From CAZOIA01 sp964579675 (GTDB taxonomy: Bacteria > Planctomycetota > Phycisphaerae > UBA1845 > PWPN01): DNA of 39,120 bases. The position numbers and the translations under genes were made by a program. This document shows positions 30,506 through 39,120 of the stretch, piece after piece (within the stretch, counting starts at the first letter, position 1; each line of letters starts with the position of its first letter). The DNA lies in assembly GCA_964579675.1 (NCBI GenBank), contig CAZOIA010000030.1, positions 1 to 39,120 of the forward strand, given 5' to 3'. The notes below the pieces were generated by a model. It worked only from the letters and a program-made list of their open reading frames with translations. It did no database searches and was not told where the DNA came from.

Positions 30506-31912
30506 GTGGTATACGACACGATCATCAGGAGTGGGACGGTGATATCCCCGCAACGGGTGGTCAAAGCCGACGTGGCGATCAGGGGTGAGAAGATCGCGGC
30601 GGTGGGTAAAGGACTCACCCGCCGGTCAAAGGCCGCGTTCGTTGTCGATGCCTCGGGCCGATACGTCATTCCGGGCGGGATCGACGCCCACGTGCATTTC
30701 GAGCTGCCCGTTGCCGGCACCGTTTCGTCCGACGACTTCGATACCGGCACGCGGGCGGCGGCCCGCGGCGGGATCACCACCGTCATCGACTTCGCCACCG
30801 CCGCCGGCAACGAATCACTGGCCGACGCGGTAAACCGCCGGCTGGCCGAGGCCCGGGGCAAGGTCTGTGTCGATTTCGCGCTGCACGTTTGCCTCACCCA
30901 AGGCAAACGCCACATCCGACAGATGCCCGGAATGGTCAAGCGGGGCATGCCCACCTTCAAGCAATTCATGGCCTACGCGAGCCGGGGCTTGCAGGCCGGC
31001 GATGCCGACATCTTCGTCGCTTTGGAGCAATGCGCCCGGCTCGGCGGGATGCTGCTCGTTCACGCGGAGTCGGGCCCGGTGCTCGACGAGCTGATCGCCC
31101 GGCACCACAACCGGGCGGAGATGGCGCGCAGCGGCGTTCGACTGCACGCCATGACGCGTCCCCACTTCATCGAGACCGAGGCGGTCCAGCGAGCGATTGC
31201 GTGGGCCGGCGCAACCGGGGGCCCGCTCTATATCGTCCATATGTCAACGGGAGCCGGTGCCGACCTTGTTCGCGACGCGCGGAAACGTCGCGTATGCGTG
31301 CACGCGGAAACCTGCCCGCAATACCTGGTGCTGGACGATTCGGTGTTTGACCACAAGGACGGCCACCTCTACGCCTGCTCCCCGCAGGTGAAGAAGAAGA
31401 GCGATCAGCAGCGGCTATGGAAAGGGCTCAAGGGGGGCGAGGTGTCGGTCGTGGCGAGCGACACCTGCACGTTCACGCGCAAGCAGAAGGGGGCCTGGAA
31501 GGGTGACTGGACCCGGCTGCCCATGGGTTTGCCGGGTGTGGAGACGATGTTGCCGATCATCTACACACGCGGCGTGCTGGCCGGGCGGATGAGGATCAGG
31601 GATCTCGTCGCGACCTGTTGCACCAACCCCGCCAGGCTGATGGGTCTCTATCCGCGTAAGGGCGCCATCGCCAGGGGCAGTGACGCGGATATCACGATCA
31701 TTCACCCTACCAGGAAGATCAAGGTCGATTGGCGGAAGATGGAGACCAACGCCGACTGGAACCCGTATCAGGACTGGTCGCTGGCGGGCTTTGCCGAGAA
31801 GACGTTCAGCCGGGGGCGACTCATCGTGGATGACTACTCGTTCGTCGGCCCAACCGGCTGGGGGCAGTTTCTGCCCCGCCACCGACAATCTGTCGATTGT
31901 AGGCAGCGATGA
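30506..31912 (+). CDS. Dihydropyrimidinase/hydantoinase-family cyclic amidohydrolase
   Basis: A zinc TIM-barrel enzyme that opens cyclic amide rings such as dihydropyrimidines or hydantoins. The GTG at 30506 has GGAG at 8-nt spacing; a GTG at 30497 is in frame but overlaps that site. The 468-residue chain has the metal ligands His62 and His64 (DAHVHF), Lys152 (to be carbamylated, in TFKQFMAY), His186 (LVHAE), His245 (YIVHMS) and Asp319. The residue after Asp319 is Thr; in most dihydropyrimidinases that position is His (SDHC). The C-terminal AEKTFSRGRLIVDD and WGQFLPR match the normal family end. Its last 92 nt overlap the convergent ClC gene. The substrate is not determined. Confidence 0.9.
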   Translation: MVYDTIIRSGTVISPQRVVKADVAIRGEKIAAVGKGLTRRSKAAFVVDASGRYVIPGGIDAHVHFELPVAGTVSSDDFDTGTRAAARGGITTVIDFATAAGNESLADAVNRRLAEARGKVCVDFALHVCLTQGKRHIRQMPGMVKRGMPTFKQFMAYASRGLQAGDADIFVALEQCARLGGMLLVHAESGPVLDELIARHHNRAEMARSGVRLHAMTRPHFIETEAVQRAIAWAGATGGPLYIVHMSTGAGADLVRDARKRRVCVHAETCPQYLVLDDSVFDHKDGHLYACSPQVKKKSDQQRLWKGLKGGEVSVVASDTCTFTRKQKGAWKGDWTRLPMGLPGVETMLPIIYTRGVLAGRMRIRDLVATCCTNPARLMGLYPRKGAIARGSDADITIIHPTRKIKVDWRKMETNADWNPYQDWSLAGFAEKTFSRGRLIVDDYSFVGPTGWGQFLPRHRQSVDCRQR

Positions 31913-33767
31913 TGTTGCCTCGGCTCAGGATACCGACCATCTGATGCGGGTCGTCCTCATCGACCACGACCAGTTCGTCCCGGTTGGCCTTAACCATCTG
32001 GTTGACGGCAGACAGAAGCGAGTCCTGGAGCGTCACGTTCGGGGGCCTGACTTCGATGTCACCTGCGATGATCAGGTCCCCGACGCCGGTTTCGGTGATG
32101 ACTTGCCGGATGGTCTGGGCATCGACGACGCCGGTCAACCGGCACTTCTCGTCTACGACGGGGAAGCAGGCCTGGGTCGAGTTGGCGAACTGTCTGGTGA
32201 GTTCAGCCAGGCTCATGTGTCGTGGAACGACGACCAGATCAGCCTCTAGCCGTTTCGCAAGGGCCTGCTCGACGGCGAGTCGCCGGAGGATCGCGCTGGC
32301 CATGTTGCCCAATTTGGACGGTGCGTCCAGTCGCGAGGGCAACTGTTTCTCATAGAGCGTGAAGCGCCGGCACAGGGCGTAGGAGACGACGCACACGAGC
32401 ATGGAGGGGACCAGGAGGTTGTAGTTACCCGTCATCTCGCTGACCATGATGATGGTTGAGACGGGGGTGTTGGCGGCCCCGGCGAAGAAGCCGGCCATCC
32501 CGACCAGGGCGAACGACCCGGGCCTGATACCCAATCCCGGGAAAAGCTGGGCGCATACCAGTCCGGTTGCCCCGCCCAGAGCGCCCCCGATGACGACCGC
32601 GGGGCCGAACACGCCCCCACTGCCGCCGCTGCCGATGGTGAAGGCGGTTGTGGCAATCTTGGCCACGCCGATGATCGCCAGCAACAACGCCGCCACGGTG
32701 AGCGGACCCATAGTCTCCGGCAACAGATGCCTGAACCCATGAGCCGATGGGAGCGACAACAAGGCGTCGGCAGAGGAGGTTGCCAGCGTGTCGTTGTCAA
32801 AGCACGTCTGGACGACGCCGTAGCCGGTGCCCAGGGCCTCCGGCAAATAGAAACCGACGACACCGACCAGGACGCCGCCGATCGCGGGCTTGAAGTAGTT
32901 GGAGATGTTCAGGCGATCAAACATCAGGCCCCGGAACGCATAGAAAGACCAGACGTAAAGGATCGCCCCCAGGGCGGCGACGACGGCCAGTATAAGGTAA
33001 GGCAGCAGCATGCCCACCCGGACAAACTCGTAATCGGGCGTCTTGAAGAGGGGATGGAACCCGAAGATCGCCCCGAACACGCTGTAGGCGACGATGGACG
33101 AGATGAAGCCGGTGACAATGGTCTCATGCTCGAAATCGGGGTCCCGGTAGAGCACCTCGGCGGCGAACAGTGCTCCGGCCAGCGGGGCGTGAAAGATCGC
33201 ACCGATGCCGGCGGCCATTCCCGCAGCCATGAGCACTCTCCGCTCGTGGGCCGACACCTCGAGCCACTGACCGAGCATCGATCCGAAGCCCGAGCCGATC
33301 TGGGCAATCGGGCCTTCGCGCCCCCCGGATCCGCCGGACCCGATGGTAATCATGGAGGTGACGGCCTTGATCAGCGGCACGCGCTTGCGGATGGCCCCGT
33401 CCTTGAAGTGGTAGGCTTCGATGGCAGCATCGGTCCCATGGCCTTCCGCCTCCGGGGCCAATGAGAAAACGATGAGCCCGCTCAACAAGCCCCCAGCCGC
33501 CGGCAAGATCAGCAAGACCCAACGAACTATCGAACCGGGGGCCTGCGGAGACTCGGCCGCGAACAATGGCTTTTCGTAACCGGCGGTGGCCGGGTGGTAG
33601 TTGGCCAGGTAACCCAGGCAAAACGAGCTTCCCCATTCGAGCATGACAAAGAAGCCGGCGGCGCCGAGACCGGCGACCAAGCCAACGAGAATGCACAGGA
33701 GCGTCATCCTGCCCAATCTTCGCAGTTCCTGATCGACCAGGCTGTTACTCAGCTTTCGAATACCCAC
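31821..33767 (-). CDS. ClC-family chloride channel or antiporter with CBS pair
   Basis: The 648-residue membrane protein starts at a GTG with GGAGGAA about 9 nt upstream. It has roughly 18 membrane helices followed by two CBS domains (about 500-625), which often bind nucleotides and gate the pore. The gating glutamate is present as Glu151 in GSGGREGP, and the second filter GSGGSGGVFGP is intact. The usual GSGIPE is GHGTD here, so the central Ser is His110. The internal proton glutamate is replaced: the motif reads FAAE-V, with Val205 where E. coli ClC has Glu203. This may mean altered proton coupling. The C-terminus overlaps the amidohydrolase gene in antisense by 92 nt. It lies 150 nt after the double-anchored protein gene. 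Confidence 0.92.
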   Translation of the reverse strand: MGIRKLSNSLVDQELRRLGRMTLLCILVGLVAGLGAAGFFVMLEWGSSFCLGYLANYHPATAGYEKPLFAAESPQAPGSIVRWVLLILPAAGGLLSGLIVFSLAPEAEGHGTDAAIEAYHFKDGAIRKRVPLIKAVTSMITIGSGGSGGREGPIAQIGSGFGSMLGQWLEVSAHERRVLMAAGMAAGIGAIFHAPLAGALFAAEVLYRDPDFEHETIVTGFISSIVAYSVFGAIFGFHPLFKTPDYEFVRVGMLLPYLILAVVAALGAILYVWSFYAFRGLMFDRLNISNYFKPAIGGVLVGVVGFYLPEALGTGYGVVQTCFDNDTLATSSADALLSLPSAHGFRHLLPETMGPLTVAALLLAIIGVAKIATTAFTIGSGGSGGVFGPAVVIGGALGGATGLVCAQLFPGLGIRPGSFALVGMAGFFAGAANTPVSTIIMVSEMTGNYNLLVPSMLVCVVSYALCRRFTLYEKQLPSRLDAPSKLGNMASAILRRLAVEQALAKRLEADLVVVPRHMSLAELTRQFANSTQACFPVVDEKCRLTGVVDAQTIRQVITETGVGDLIIAGDIEVRPPNVTLQDSLLSAVNQMVKANRDELVVVDEDDPHQMVGILSRGNIIAAYNRQIVGGGAETAPSRLGRRTSSHPR

Positions 33768-33917
33768 CCGACCTATTCCTCCGCGCCTGGCTGCCGGACG
33801 ACGTTGCCCGATGCCGATGGCCGGGCCTCAGGGGACCTACGGGGCAATTGCTGCAGGCCCGACGGCAATCGTCAGGGCAAACTGGATACCTCGGGGGACC
33901 GTTCCGTCTGCCGACGG

Positions 33918-35024
33918 CTAGGACTCGCCGCGATGATTGCGCCACGCCATGGCGGCTGTCGCAATACTCACTATAAGAACAAGGGAACCGAGGGTCCATG
34001 CAGTGTTGGCCATCACTCGCGGCCTGACCCCCAAGTTGCCCATATCGTTGAGCACCAGGTCTTCCCGTATCAGGTCCGGATCCTCTTCGCTGCTGCGAAG
34101 CGGCACCACGATTTCGTCGAGCGATGCGTTCCAGGTCATGGGGATGTCAACGCCCAGCCTGGCCGGCGGCCGGAGACACGTGCACTCGGCCCTCAACGTC
34201 TCGATCAGCCCATCGAGCGCAACCTCGGTAATTTCCTCACCCTCCAGCGGCGGGCTCATGAACTTCCCGCGTCCGAACACCACGGCCACCCAGTCGGATT
34301 GCGTTTGGCCCGCGCCGACAAAGGACAAGAGCAGCCGCTCCCGCCGGTCCGAACGGTCCACCCGCACGATGGACAGCCCGAGTGGTTCTTTCTCCAACCA
34401 TCTCTGAGCCACCGAATCAAGGACTCTCTCCGCCGCACCGGCGTTCTCGTCGGTACCCGGGATGTAGAGCAACACGGCCAGTCTCCGGACGAGCCGGTTT
34501 GCGATGGCGTTCCTGGCCGGCGAGGATTTCAACACGTTCAGTTCCTCGATGCTCGGGGCCGGCTCCCAGGAGTCAATGACCCAGCCTTTCCTCTCCAGCG
34601 CCCAGCGACCCGCGAGAACCACGGCGGGAAGAGGAGTCTCAGGAGTCGGAGCAGAGGGGAGGCCGTATTCTTCCCACGGCACATCCGGATCGGCGGCGGC
34701 GATTCGCAGGAGTTCGATATTCAATTCCGCCCCGTTGTGCTCGAACCAAGCCGCCAGTTGCCCATGGATTTCGGACCCGGCCTCGTCGTTTGTGTTGGCG
34801 ATCACGCAGAGTCGATGAACATCCCTCGGCTCGGTGAACGCGGCGTCGCGGACTGTGCCGTAGTCGCAGGCCGGGGCCTCGGCCACAAAGCGGCCGGCCC
34901 AGGCAAGCACGAGCGCAACAGGAATGGCACCCTTCAAGAACGACACCGTGTTACCCCGGAAGCGCGACGGCAGGCGATTCGCTCGCGGTCGCGGCTGGTT
35001 GTATGGTCGTATCGGGGCGTTCAC
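33918..35024 (-). CDS. Protein of unknown function anchored at both ends
   Basis: The 368-residue product starts at a GTG immediately after the TGA of the upstream exported protein, so translation is probably coupled. An N-terminal hydrophobic segment (about 32-48) precedes APACDYGTVRDAAF, and a C-terminal helix (LGSLVLIVSIATAAMAW) precedes a short basic tail. The middle, about 280 residues, would lie in the periplasm. The region LCVIANTNDEAGSEIHGQLAAWFE followed by strands and acidic loops is suggestive of an alpha/beta domain, but no family is recognised. Operon position suggests it assists the exported propeller protein. Confidence 0.6.
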   Translation of the reverse strand: MNAPIRPYNQPRPRANRLPSRFRGNTVSFLKGAIPVALVLAWAGRFVAEAPACDYGTVRDAAFTEPRDVHRLCVIANTNDEAGSEIHGQLAAWFEHNGAELNIELLRIAAADPDVPWEEYGLPSAPTPETPLPAVVLAGRWALERKGWVIDSWEPAPSIEELNVLKSSPARNAIANRLVRRLAVLLYIPGTDENAGAAERVLDSVAQRWLEKEPLGLSIVRVDRSDRRERLLLSFVGAGQTQSDWVAVVFGRGKFMSPPLEGEEITEVALDGLIETLRAECTCLRPPARLGVDIPMTWNASLDEIVVPLRSSEEDPDLIREDLVLNDMGNLGVRPRVMANTAWTLGSLVLIVSIATAAMAWRNHRGES

Positions 35025-38000
35025 TCATTCGACGTTGAGATCGATCGGCACGTTTGCCGCATCCGTCAGCCGCGCGCCGAAAGCCCAGCCGCCTGCCCCC
35101 TGCGTGATCTTGAGCAGGATCCTGTTCACGCCCCGGACACCTTTGACCTTCAGCACGTTCTGATCGGCTTGATATGCCCGAGCCCCGTCGAACCGGCCGG
35201 CCTCCCGACCGTTGAACCAGCATTTGAACCCGTCATCGCTGCCGATCTTGAGCAGAAGGTCCTGGTCTTTGTCAAGGCGCACCTCGGCGTAGGCATAAGC
35301 CGCCACGTTCGTGTTGCGGCGGTAGATGCGGGTCAGGTCGATCCCGGCACTGAGGGTGTCGGCGGCGTAGTCCTGCCACCGCAAGGTGGCCCCATCGACG
35401 CTGTACTCTTTCGTGAGGTCCACGTCGGGCTCCCCTACGAGCACCTTGTCGGTGGGGTTTTCCTGGTGATCCCAAGGCACGGGCCCGAGGAGCCTGAAGT
35501 CCACGATCCGGCCCACTTTCCGGGCTTCGGTCTGCACATCCGTGCCCAGTTCCTTCAATTGTTCCACCAGGAGCGTGCGGGCATCGAGGTCGCTCGCGTG
35601 CTCCAGCGCGGCAAGCAGCAGGTTGATCGCCCTACGCCGCCCGACGCTGGGATCGGAAGCTTCCTTGACCAGGGCGGATATGCGATCCCGCATCGCCTCG
35701 TAGCCGCCGAAGCATACGACGCCGCCGTCCCGCAAGACCACGATAACCCGGCCCCGTCGATCGACAAGCAGGCTGCCCGGCAGGGCAGGGGAGGGCAATG
35801 GATGTTCCCAGAGCCCCGCACCGTCGCGGGCGTTCAGGCAGAAGACACTCCAATGGGTGGCCAATCGACCAGGGTGAGATGCCTCACAGACTGCTAGGAC
35901 CGCGTTCGGTGCCGCCACGAGCGAGACGATATCCCTCCTGCCCATCCAGTCAGCCGACCATGTGGGCTTGGGGCGTTTCTTGGCGTCGCCGCCCTTGATG
36001 AATTGCTCAATCCGGCCGGATTCGTAGCAGGTGGGAACCATCTTGCGCCCATCGACGAGGACGAGCTTGTCCGCGTCCCAGGCGGGGGGGATCTTGCCCG
36101 AGTTCAAGGGCAGGGCCTTGCCGGTGCCTTTTCCGGGTGGGATGGTGATCGCATCAAACCGGCCCGGGTTGACCACGTTCTGGACCGCCGAGTACCGGAG
36201 TCGGCCGCCGAGCATCAGGTAGTTGCCGGGCAGTACGCCGATCTCTTCACCACGGTTGACCTCAAACCGCACCGCACCGTTGCCCGGGCCGCCGGCGAGG
36301 TACTCACCAGTTCTCAGGTCGTACGCGGCCGGCGAAATCACGTTGCCGCCCGGCATCCAGAGCCGCCCCCCCGCGACGGTAAGCACGCCTTGGGCAGAGA
36401 CGCCTTTGCGCAGTTCCTTGTCCAGGTGTCCGGAGCTGCTGTTCTGCCAGATGATTTTTCCGGTCACGGCGTCGAGGGCGTAGACGTAGGTGCCGTCGTA
36501 GTCAACGATGCCGGCGGCCGCGTACGCCACGTCGTCCTCGACGAGCACGCCGGTGTTGACCGGCCAAGTCGAGCACAGTGAGCCGTACACCGGGATCCGC
36601 CGCTCCAGGGGGGCGGCCCGGAACCGCCACAACAGGCGTCCGGTTGCCGCTTCGAGGGCGTAGATATACCCATCGCCGGACCCGAGGTAAGCCCGGCCGT
36701 TCCAGATCGTCGGTGGCTGCATGATCGGGCCGGCGGTCAGGAAAGACCACTTCAGCATGCCGGTGGCAGCGTTCAGCGCGCGGACCTTGCCGTCATTTCC
36801 GCAAAGGAAGATCAGGCCGCCGGCGGCGGTGGCGGCCGTGGACCGATTGGTGCGCTCAGGATGGTACTCCCAGATCCTGGTGGCTTTCTCGGGTGCCTTC
36901 ACGACCGTAGCCGAATTGCGAGCGGTACGGGCCCGATAGGTCGGCCAATCATCGGCCGCCACTTCAAGCGGCGCGACACGCAAGATATCGCCCTGGCCGA
37001 CCTCCAGGCGATCGGCGTCGGTGGCCTCGCGTTCAAACTCGAAGTCGCCGGCGGAGCACCAGGCGATCCGACCCATCAGGGAGAGATTGCAGTCACACAG
37101 CCAGGGCCCCATGTACAGGAGCCCGTTGGCCCCGATGACACCATCGTTACACGACGGGCGAACGGCAGCGTTGAACCGGACCTTTTTCGCCTTGCGATCG
37201 TAGCGGGTGAGCCCCTCGGGCATACCGCGGACGAAGAGCGAGTCGGGCGTCGCGGTCAGGCGGGCACAGGAGCGCTTACTGAACCCCAGGTCTTCGATCG
37301 TTTTGCCCGTGAGCGGGTCCACCACCAGCGTGCTGCCGCCGTCACCGATCCCGACGAGCAGGTGACCGTCCAAGTAAATCATGTTCGGGTTGTTGGTAGT
37401 CTTCTTGCGATGCCACAACAGGCGCCCGTCCTCAAGGGAGACCGCGACCACGTTCATCCGCGTCTGGGCCTCAAAGAACAGCGCTTTGGGTGTATAGAGA
37501 CTGAAGCAGCAACTCCTGAAGCCCGGCGTAGATCCCAGCCCCCGGCCCGGCTCTTCGGCGAGTCTGCGCACCTCGGGATCATCGTTTGTCCAACGCACCT
37601 TGCCGCTCTCGGCATCGAGACAGCGGACGTGCGAATCGGGGCCGTAGACGTAAAGACGCCCGCCCCCCATGACCATCGCCCGCGAATCGACGGGCTGGTC
37701 CTCATCATGTGTCCACCGGACGGACTTGTTGGCAAGGTCATAGGCCAGGAGCTTCGTGCCGAATCCCCACGGGACCCGCCTGCGGTAATAGCCTTTGCTC
37801 AGCTCGCCCCAACTCCAGTGCGTACGTGAGCTGCGGACCATCGTGGTTTCGGCGGGGTCCTTCTCCTTTCCCACCAGGGCGAACAGAACGCCGTCCTTGA
37901 GGGCGATCCATTTCCACTCACCCCCGAGGCCGGGGATGTGAACGCGGTCCACCTGCTCGCCGGTCTGCGGGTCGAGGAGGAGGACACCCTGGCCGTCCAT

Positions 38001-38939
38001 GGCAATCATGTAGAACACGTCGGGGGTGGCAATGAACGCGGATCGGTGGGCGAGGTAGCCGTCGGGGAGCTTGCGGCTCCAGAGTATCGTTCCGTTGTAG
38101 CCGTTGCGAGCGAGCAGCGTGTTGACCCAGGGCTCCTCGCGCTCATGGTGAGCGATGTGGCCCATGGCAATGAATATCCTGCCCGCCGAGGCGGTGGTGA
38201 TCGCGGGCATTCCGATGTAGAGCGGCGTGCCCAGCCATTGGGTCATGTACGGGGCCTTGATCACGGCATCGGTTGAAACCGGGTTGTTGTCCGGGCCGTG
38301 TTCCCAGTGGCTCCAATCGTCCACGCCGGGCAGGGCTGGCTTGGTGAGCTCGGCCCAGGTGCCGAATCTATCCTCGCGAACCGCGGAGTTGCCCGGGCCG
38401 GCGGCTTGCGTCCACTCCTTCAACTGCTCTACGCTCAGCCCGCCCGCGTCGGCGCCTGCGTCGCGCCCGCTGCCCAGAACGGCTTTGCCCCCGGGACGCA
38501 GGACGCGCAGCACCTCAGATAACGGAAGCTCGTGGAGGCGGCCTCGGGTCATGCAGGCGGCGACAACCAGATCGACGAGGTTGTCAGCATAAGGAAGCTG
38601 GCTGAGCGCGCTCTTTTCCGCGACGGCCCGTGTTCCGTGAAGCCCCTCGCCGTCCAGCGCCCGGCGGGCCGTTTCGATTCCGGTGGCGTCCGAGTCCAAG
38701 ACGTGCACGAAAAACCCGTCCCGGCGGGCGAGCTCCAAAGCGACTTTCGCGTCGCCGCAGCCAAGAACGCAGCAGATGCCCTGGGAAATGTCGGCCATGT
38801 CAATCAGATGCTCAACAAGGGCTGCGGCATCAGATGCCGATTCGTCCACGGCGGCCTTGGCGACGGGAACCGACAGCACCGGCGCGAGCCACATGCAAAG
38901 CGCAGCCGACAGCACGCGTCCGCAAAGCCTGCGTTTCAT
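35025..38939 (-). CDS. Giant exported fusion: methyltransferase-like domain + PQQ-type beta-propeller + C-terminal beta-sandwich
   Basis: The ATG at 38939 follows AAGAGGTGG at 5-6 nt and gives 1304 residues. Residues 1-29 form a signal peptide ending AKA before AVDE. Residues about 35-185 have class I SAM-methyltransferase motifs: CVLGCGDAKVALELA (57-71), acidic HVLDSD (79-84), NLVDLVVAACM (120-130) and VLRVLRPGGKAVLG (143-156). A long PQQ-like propeller follows, with repeats of the form LD-x-TG-K-x-W (LDPQTGEQ, LDAESGKVRW, LNAATGMLKW, LEAATGRLLW, LDAVTGKIIW). The end resembles a carbohydrate-binding beta-sandwich (KIGSDDGFKCWFNG, then GVNRILLKITQGAGGWAF). All domains lie after the signal peptide and so should be outside the cytoplasm. 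Function unknown. Confidence 0.85.
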   Translation of the reverse strand: MKRRLCGRVLSAALCMWLAPVLSVPVAKAAVDESASDAAALVEHLIDMADISQGICCVLGCGDAKVALELARRDGFFVHVLDSDATGIETARRALDGEGLHGTRAVAEKSALSQLPYADNLVDLVVAACMTRGRLHELPLSEVLRVLRPGGKAVLGSGRDAGADAGGLSVEQLKEWTQAAGPGNSAVREDRFGTWAELTKPALPGVDDWSHWEHGPDNNPVSTDAVIKAPYMTQWLGTPLYIGMPAITTASAGRIFIAMGHIAHHEREEPWVNTLLARNGYNGTILWSRKLPDGYLAHRSAFIATPDVFYMIAMDGQGVLLLDPQTGEQVDRVHIPGLGGEWKWIALKDGVLFALVGKEKDPAETTMVRSSRTHWSWGELSKGYYRRRVPWGFGTKLLAYDLANKSVRWTHDEDQPVDSRAMVMGGGRLYVYGPDSHVRCLDAESGKVRWTNDDPEVRRLAEEPGRGLGSTPGFRSCCFSLYTPKALFFEAQTRMNVVAVSLEDGRLLWHRKKTTNNPNMIYLDGHLLVGIGDGGSTLVVDPLTGKTIEDLGFSKRSCARLTATPDSLFVRGMPEGLTRYDRKAKKVRFNAAVRPSCNDGVIGANGLLYMGPWLCDCNLSLMGRIAWCSAGDFEFEREATDADRLEVGQGDILRVAPLEVAADDWPTYRARTARNSATVVKAPEKATRIWEYHPERTNRSTAATAAGGLIFLCGNDGKVRALNAATGMLKWSFLTAGPIMQPPTIWNGRAYLGSGDGYIYALEAATGRLLWRFRAAPLERRIPVYGSLCSTWPVNTGVLVEDDVAYAAAGIVDYDGTYVYALDAVTGKIIWQNSSSGHLDKELRKGVSAQGVLTVAGGRLWMPGGNVISPAAYDLRTGEYLAGGPGNGAVRFEVNRGEEIGVLPGNYLMLGGRLRYSAVQNVVNPGRFDAITIPPGKGTGKALPLNSGKIPPAWDADKLVLVDGRKMVPTCYESGRIEQFIKGGDAKKRPKPTWSADWMGRRDIVSLVAAPNAVLAVCEASHPGRLATHWSVFCLNARDGAGLWEHPLPSPALPGSLLVDRRGRVIVVLRDGGVVCFGGYEAMRDRISALVKEASDPSVGRRRAINLLLAALEHASDLDARTLLVEQLKELGTDVQTEARKVGRIVDFRLLGPVPWDHQENPTDKVLVGEPDVDLTKEYSVDGATLRWQDYAADTLSAGIDLTRIYRRNTNVAAYAYAEVRLDKDQDLLLKIGSDDGFKCWFNGREAGRFDGARAYQADQNVLKVKGVRGVNRILLKITQGAGGWAFGARLTDAANVPIDLNVE

Positions 38940-39003
38940 GATACCCACCTCTTGCCAATGAATGACCCAGTTTGCGGCCGGAACGCTTGACCGCCCCATG
39001 TTC

Positions 39004-39031
39004 AGTGTAGTGCGAACCGGCGCAGGGTCAA
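39004..39031 (-). promoter_or_regulatory. Sigma-70 promoter of the exported propeller operon
   Basis: On the minus strand TTGACC and TACACT are 16 nt apart, predicting a start near 38997 and a leader of about 58 nt. The remaining 39032-39120 shows nothing recognisable. Confidence 0.5.
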
Positions 39032-39120
39032 CAATAAGCGGGGGCGAACAGCCAGGAGTGCTGCAACCGCGATAACGAAGTCGTGGGCAAGACTTCAGGA
39101 CTGAGGTCCGCCGCCTGGCG

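Noticed and set aside
33594..35897. 767-codon open frame on the plus strand
   Set aside because: Antisense to the ClC, double-anchored and propeller genes; no recognisable domain and no ribosome site.
1..39120. CRISPR arrays, insertion sequences, prophage or integron features
   Set aside because: No regularly spaced direct repeats with unique spacers, no transposase, integrase or phage protein motifs were seen in any frame.

Overview
The window looks like a chromosomal segment of a GC-rich planctomycete, probably of the Phycisphaerae type. This is inferred from gene content. It holds a type IV-like prepilin of the kind amplified in planctomycetes, a membrane protein with the CxxCGY-to-CPECG zinc ribbon common in that phylum, a giant exported PQQ-propeller protein, many secreted or lipid-anchored proteins of unknown function, and a free-standing 5S rRNA gene not linked to 16S or 23S. 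No phage, transposase, CRISPR or plasmid genes were seen.

Layout. Positions 1-2368 hold a dispersed palindromic repeat, an octamer array, a secreted protein with a C-terminal anchor, a VOC-fold protein, and a long leader behind a good promoter. From 2369 to 4833 come coaE, rho and a convergent 5S rRNA gene with its own promoter and terminator. From 5067 to 6958 lie three tandem lipoproteins that appear to be divergent copies of one family. From 8730 down to 6978 (minus) are a zinc-ribbon membrane protein with a probable frameshift and a prepilin-like protein. An NtrC-type regulator, a cold-shock protein and the rpsO-pnp pair (minus) fill 8730-13278.

From 13917 to 21170 (plus) runs a cell-envelope block: PBP2 (mrdA) and RodA with overlapping stop/start, a 2-hydroxyacid dehydrogenase, a UDP-sugar epimerase-like SDR protein, a membrane-anchored nuclease and a GH172/DUF2961 protein. 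A rod-type elongasome is therefore likely. Between 21228 and 29857 are a six-hairpin glycosidase-like protein, an NTF2-like membrane protein, a tRNA-dihydrouridine synthase, two planctomycete-type membrane proteins and an exported six-hairpin enzyme.

The right end holds a tRNA-Arg(CCG) with its own promoter, a repeat-rich intergenic region, a dihydropyrimidinase-family amidohydrolase overlapping tail to tail with a ClC-CBS transporter, an unknown double-anchored protein, and a 1304-residue exported protein in which a methyltransferase-like domain precedes a PQQ-type beta-propeller.

The most unusual items are the exported methyltransferase-propeller fusion, the tandem lipoprotein family, the isolated 5S unit, the palindromic repeat found at both ends of the window, and the apparent frameshift upstream of the prepilin gene. 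All functions are read from sequence motifs and recalled family features; no database search was run.
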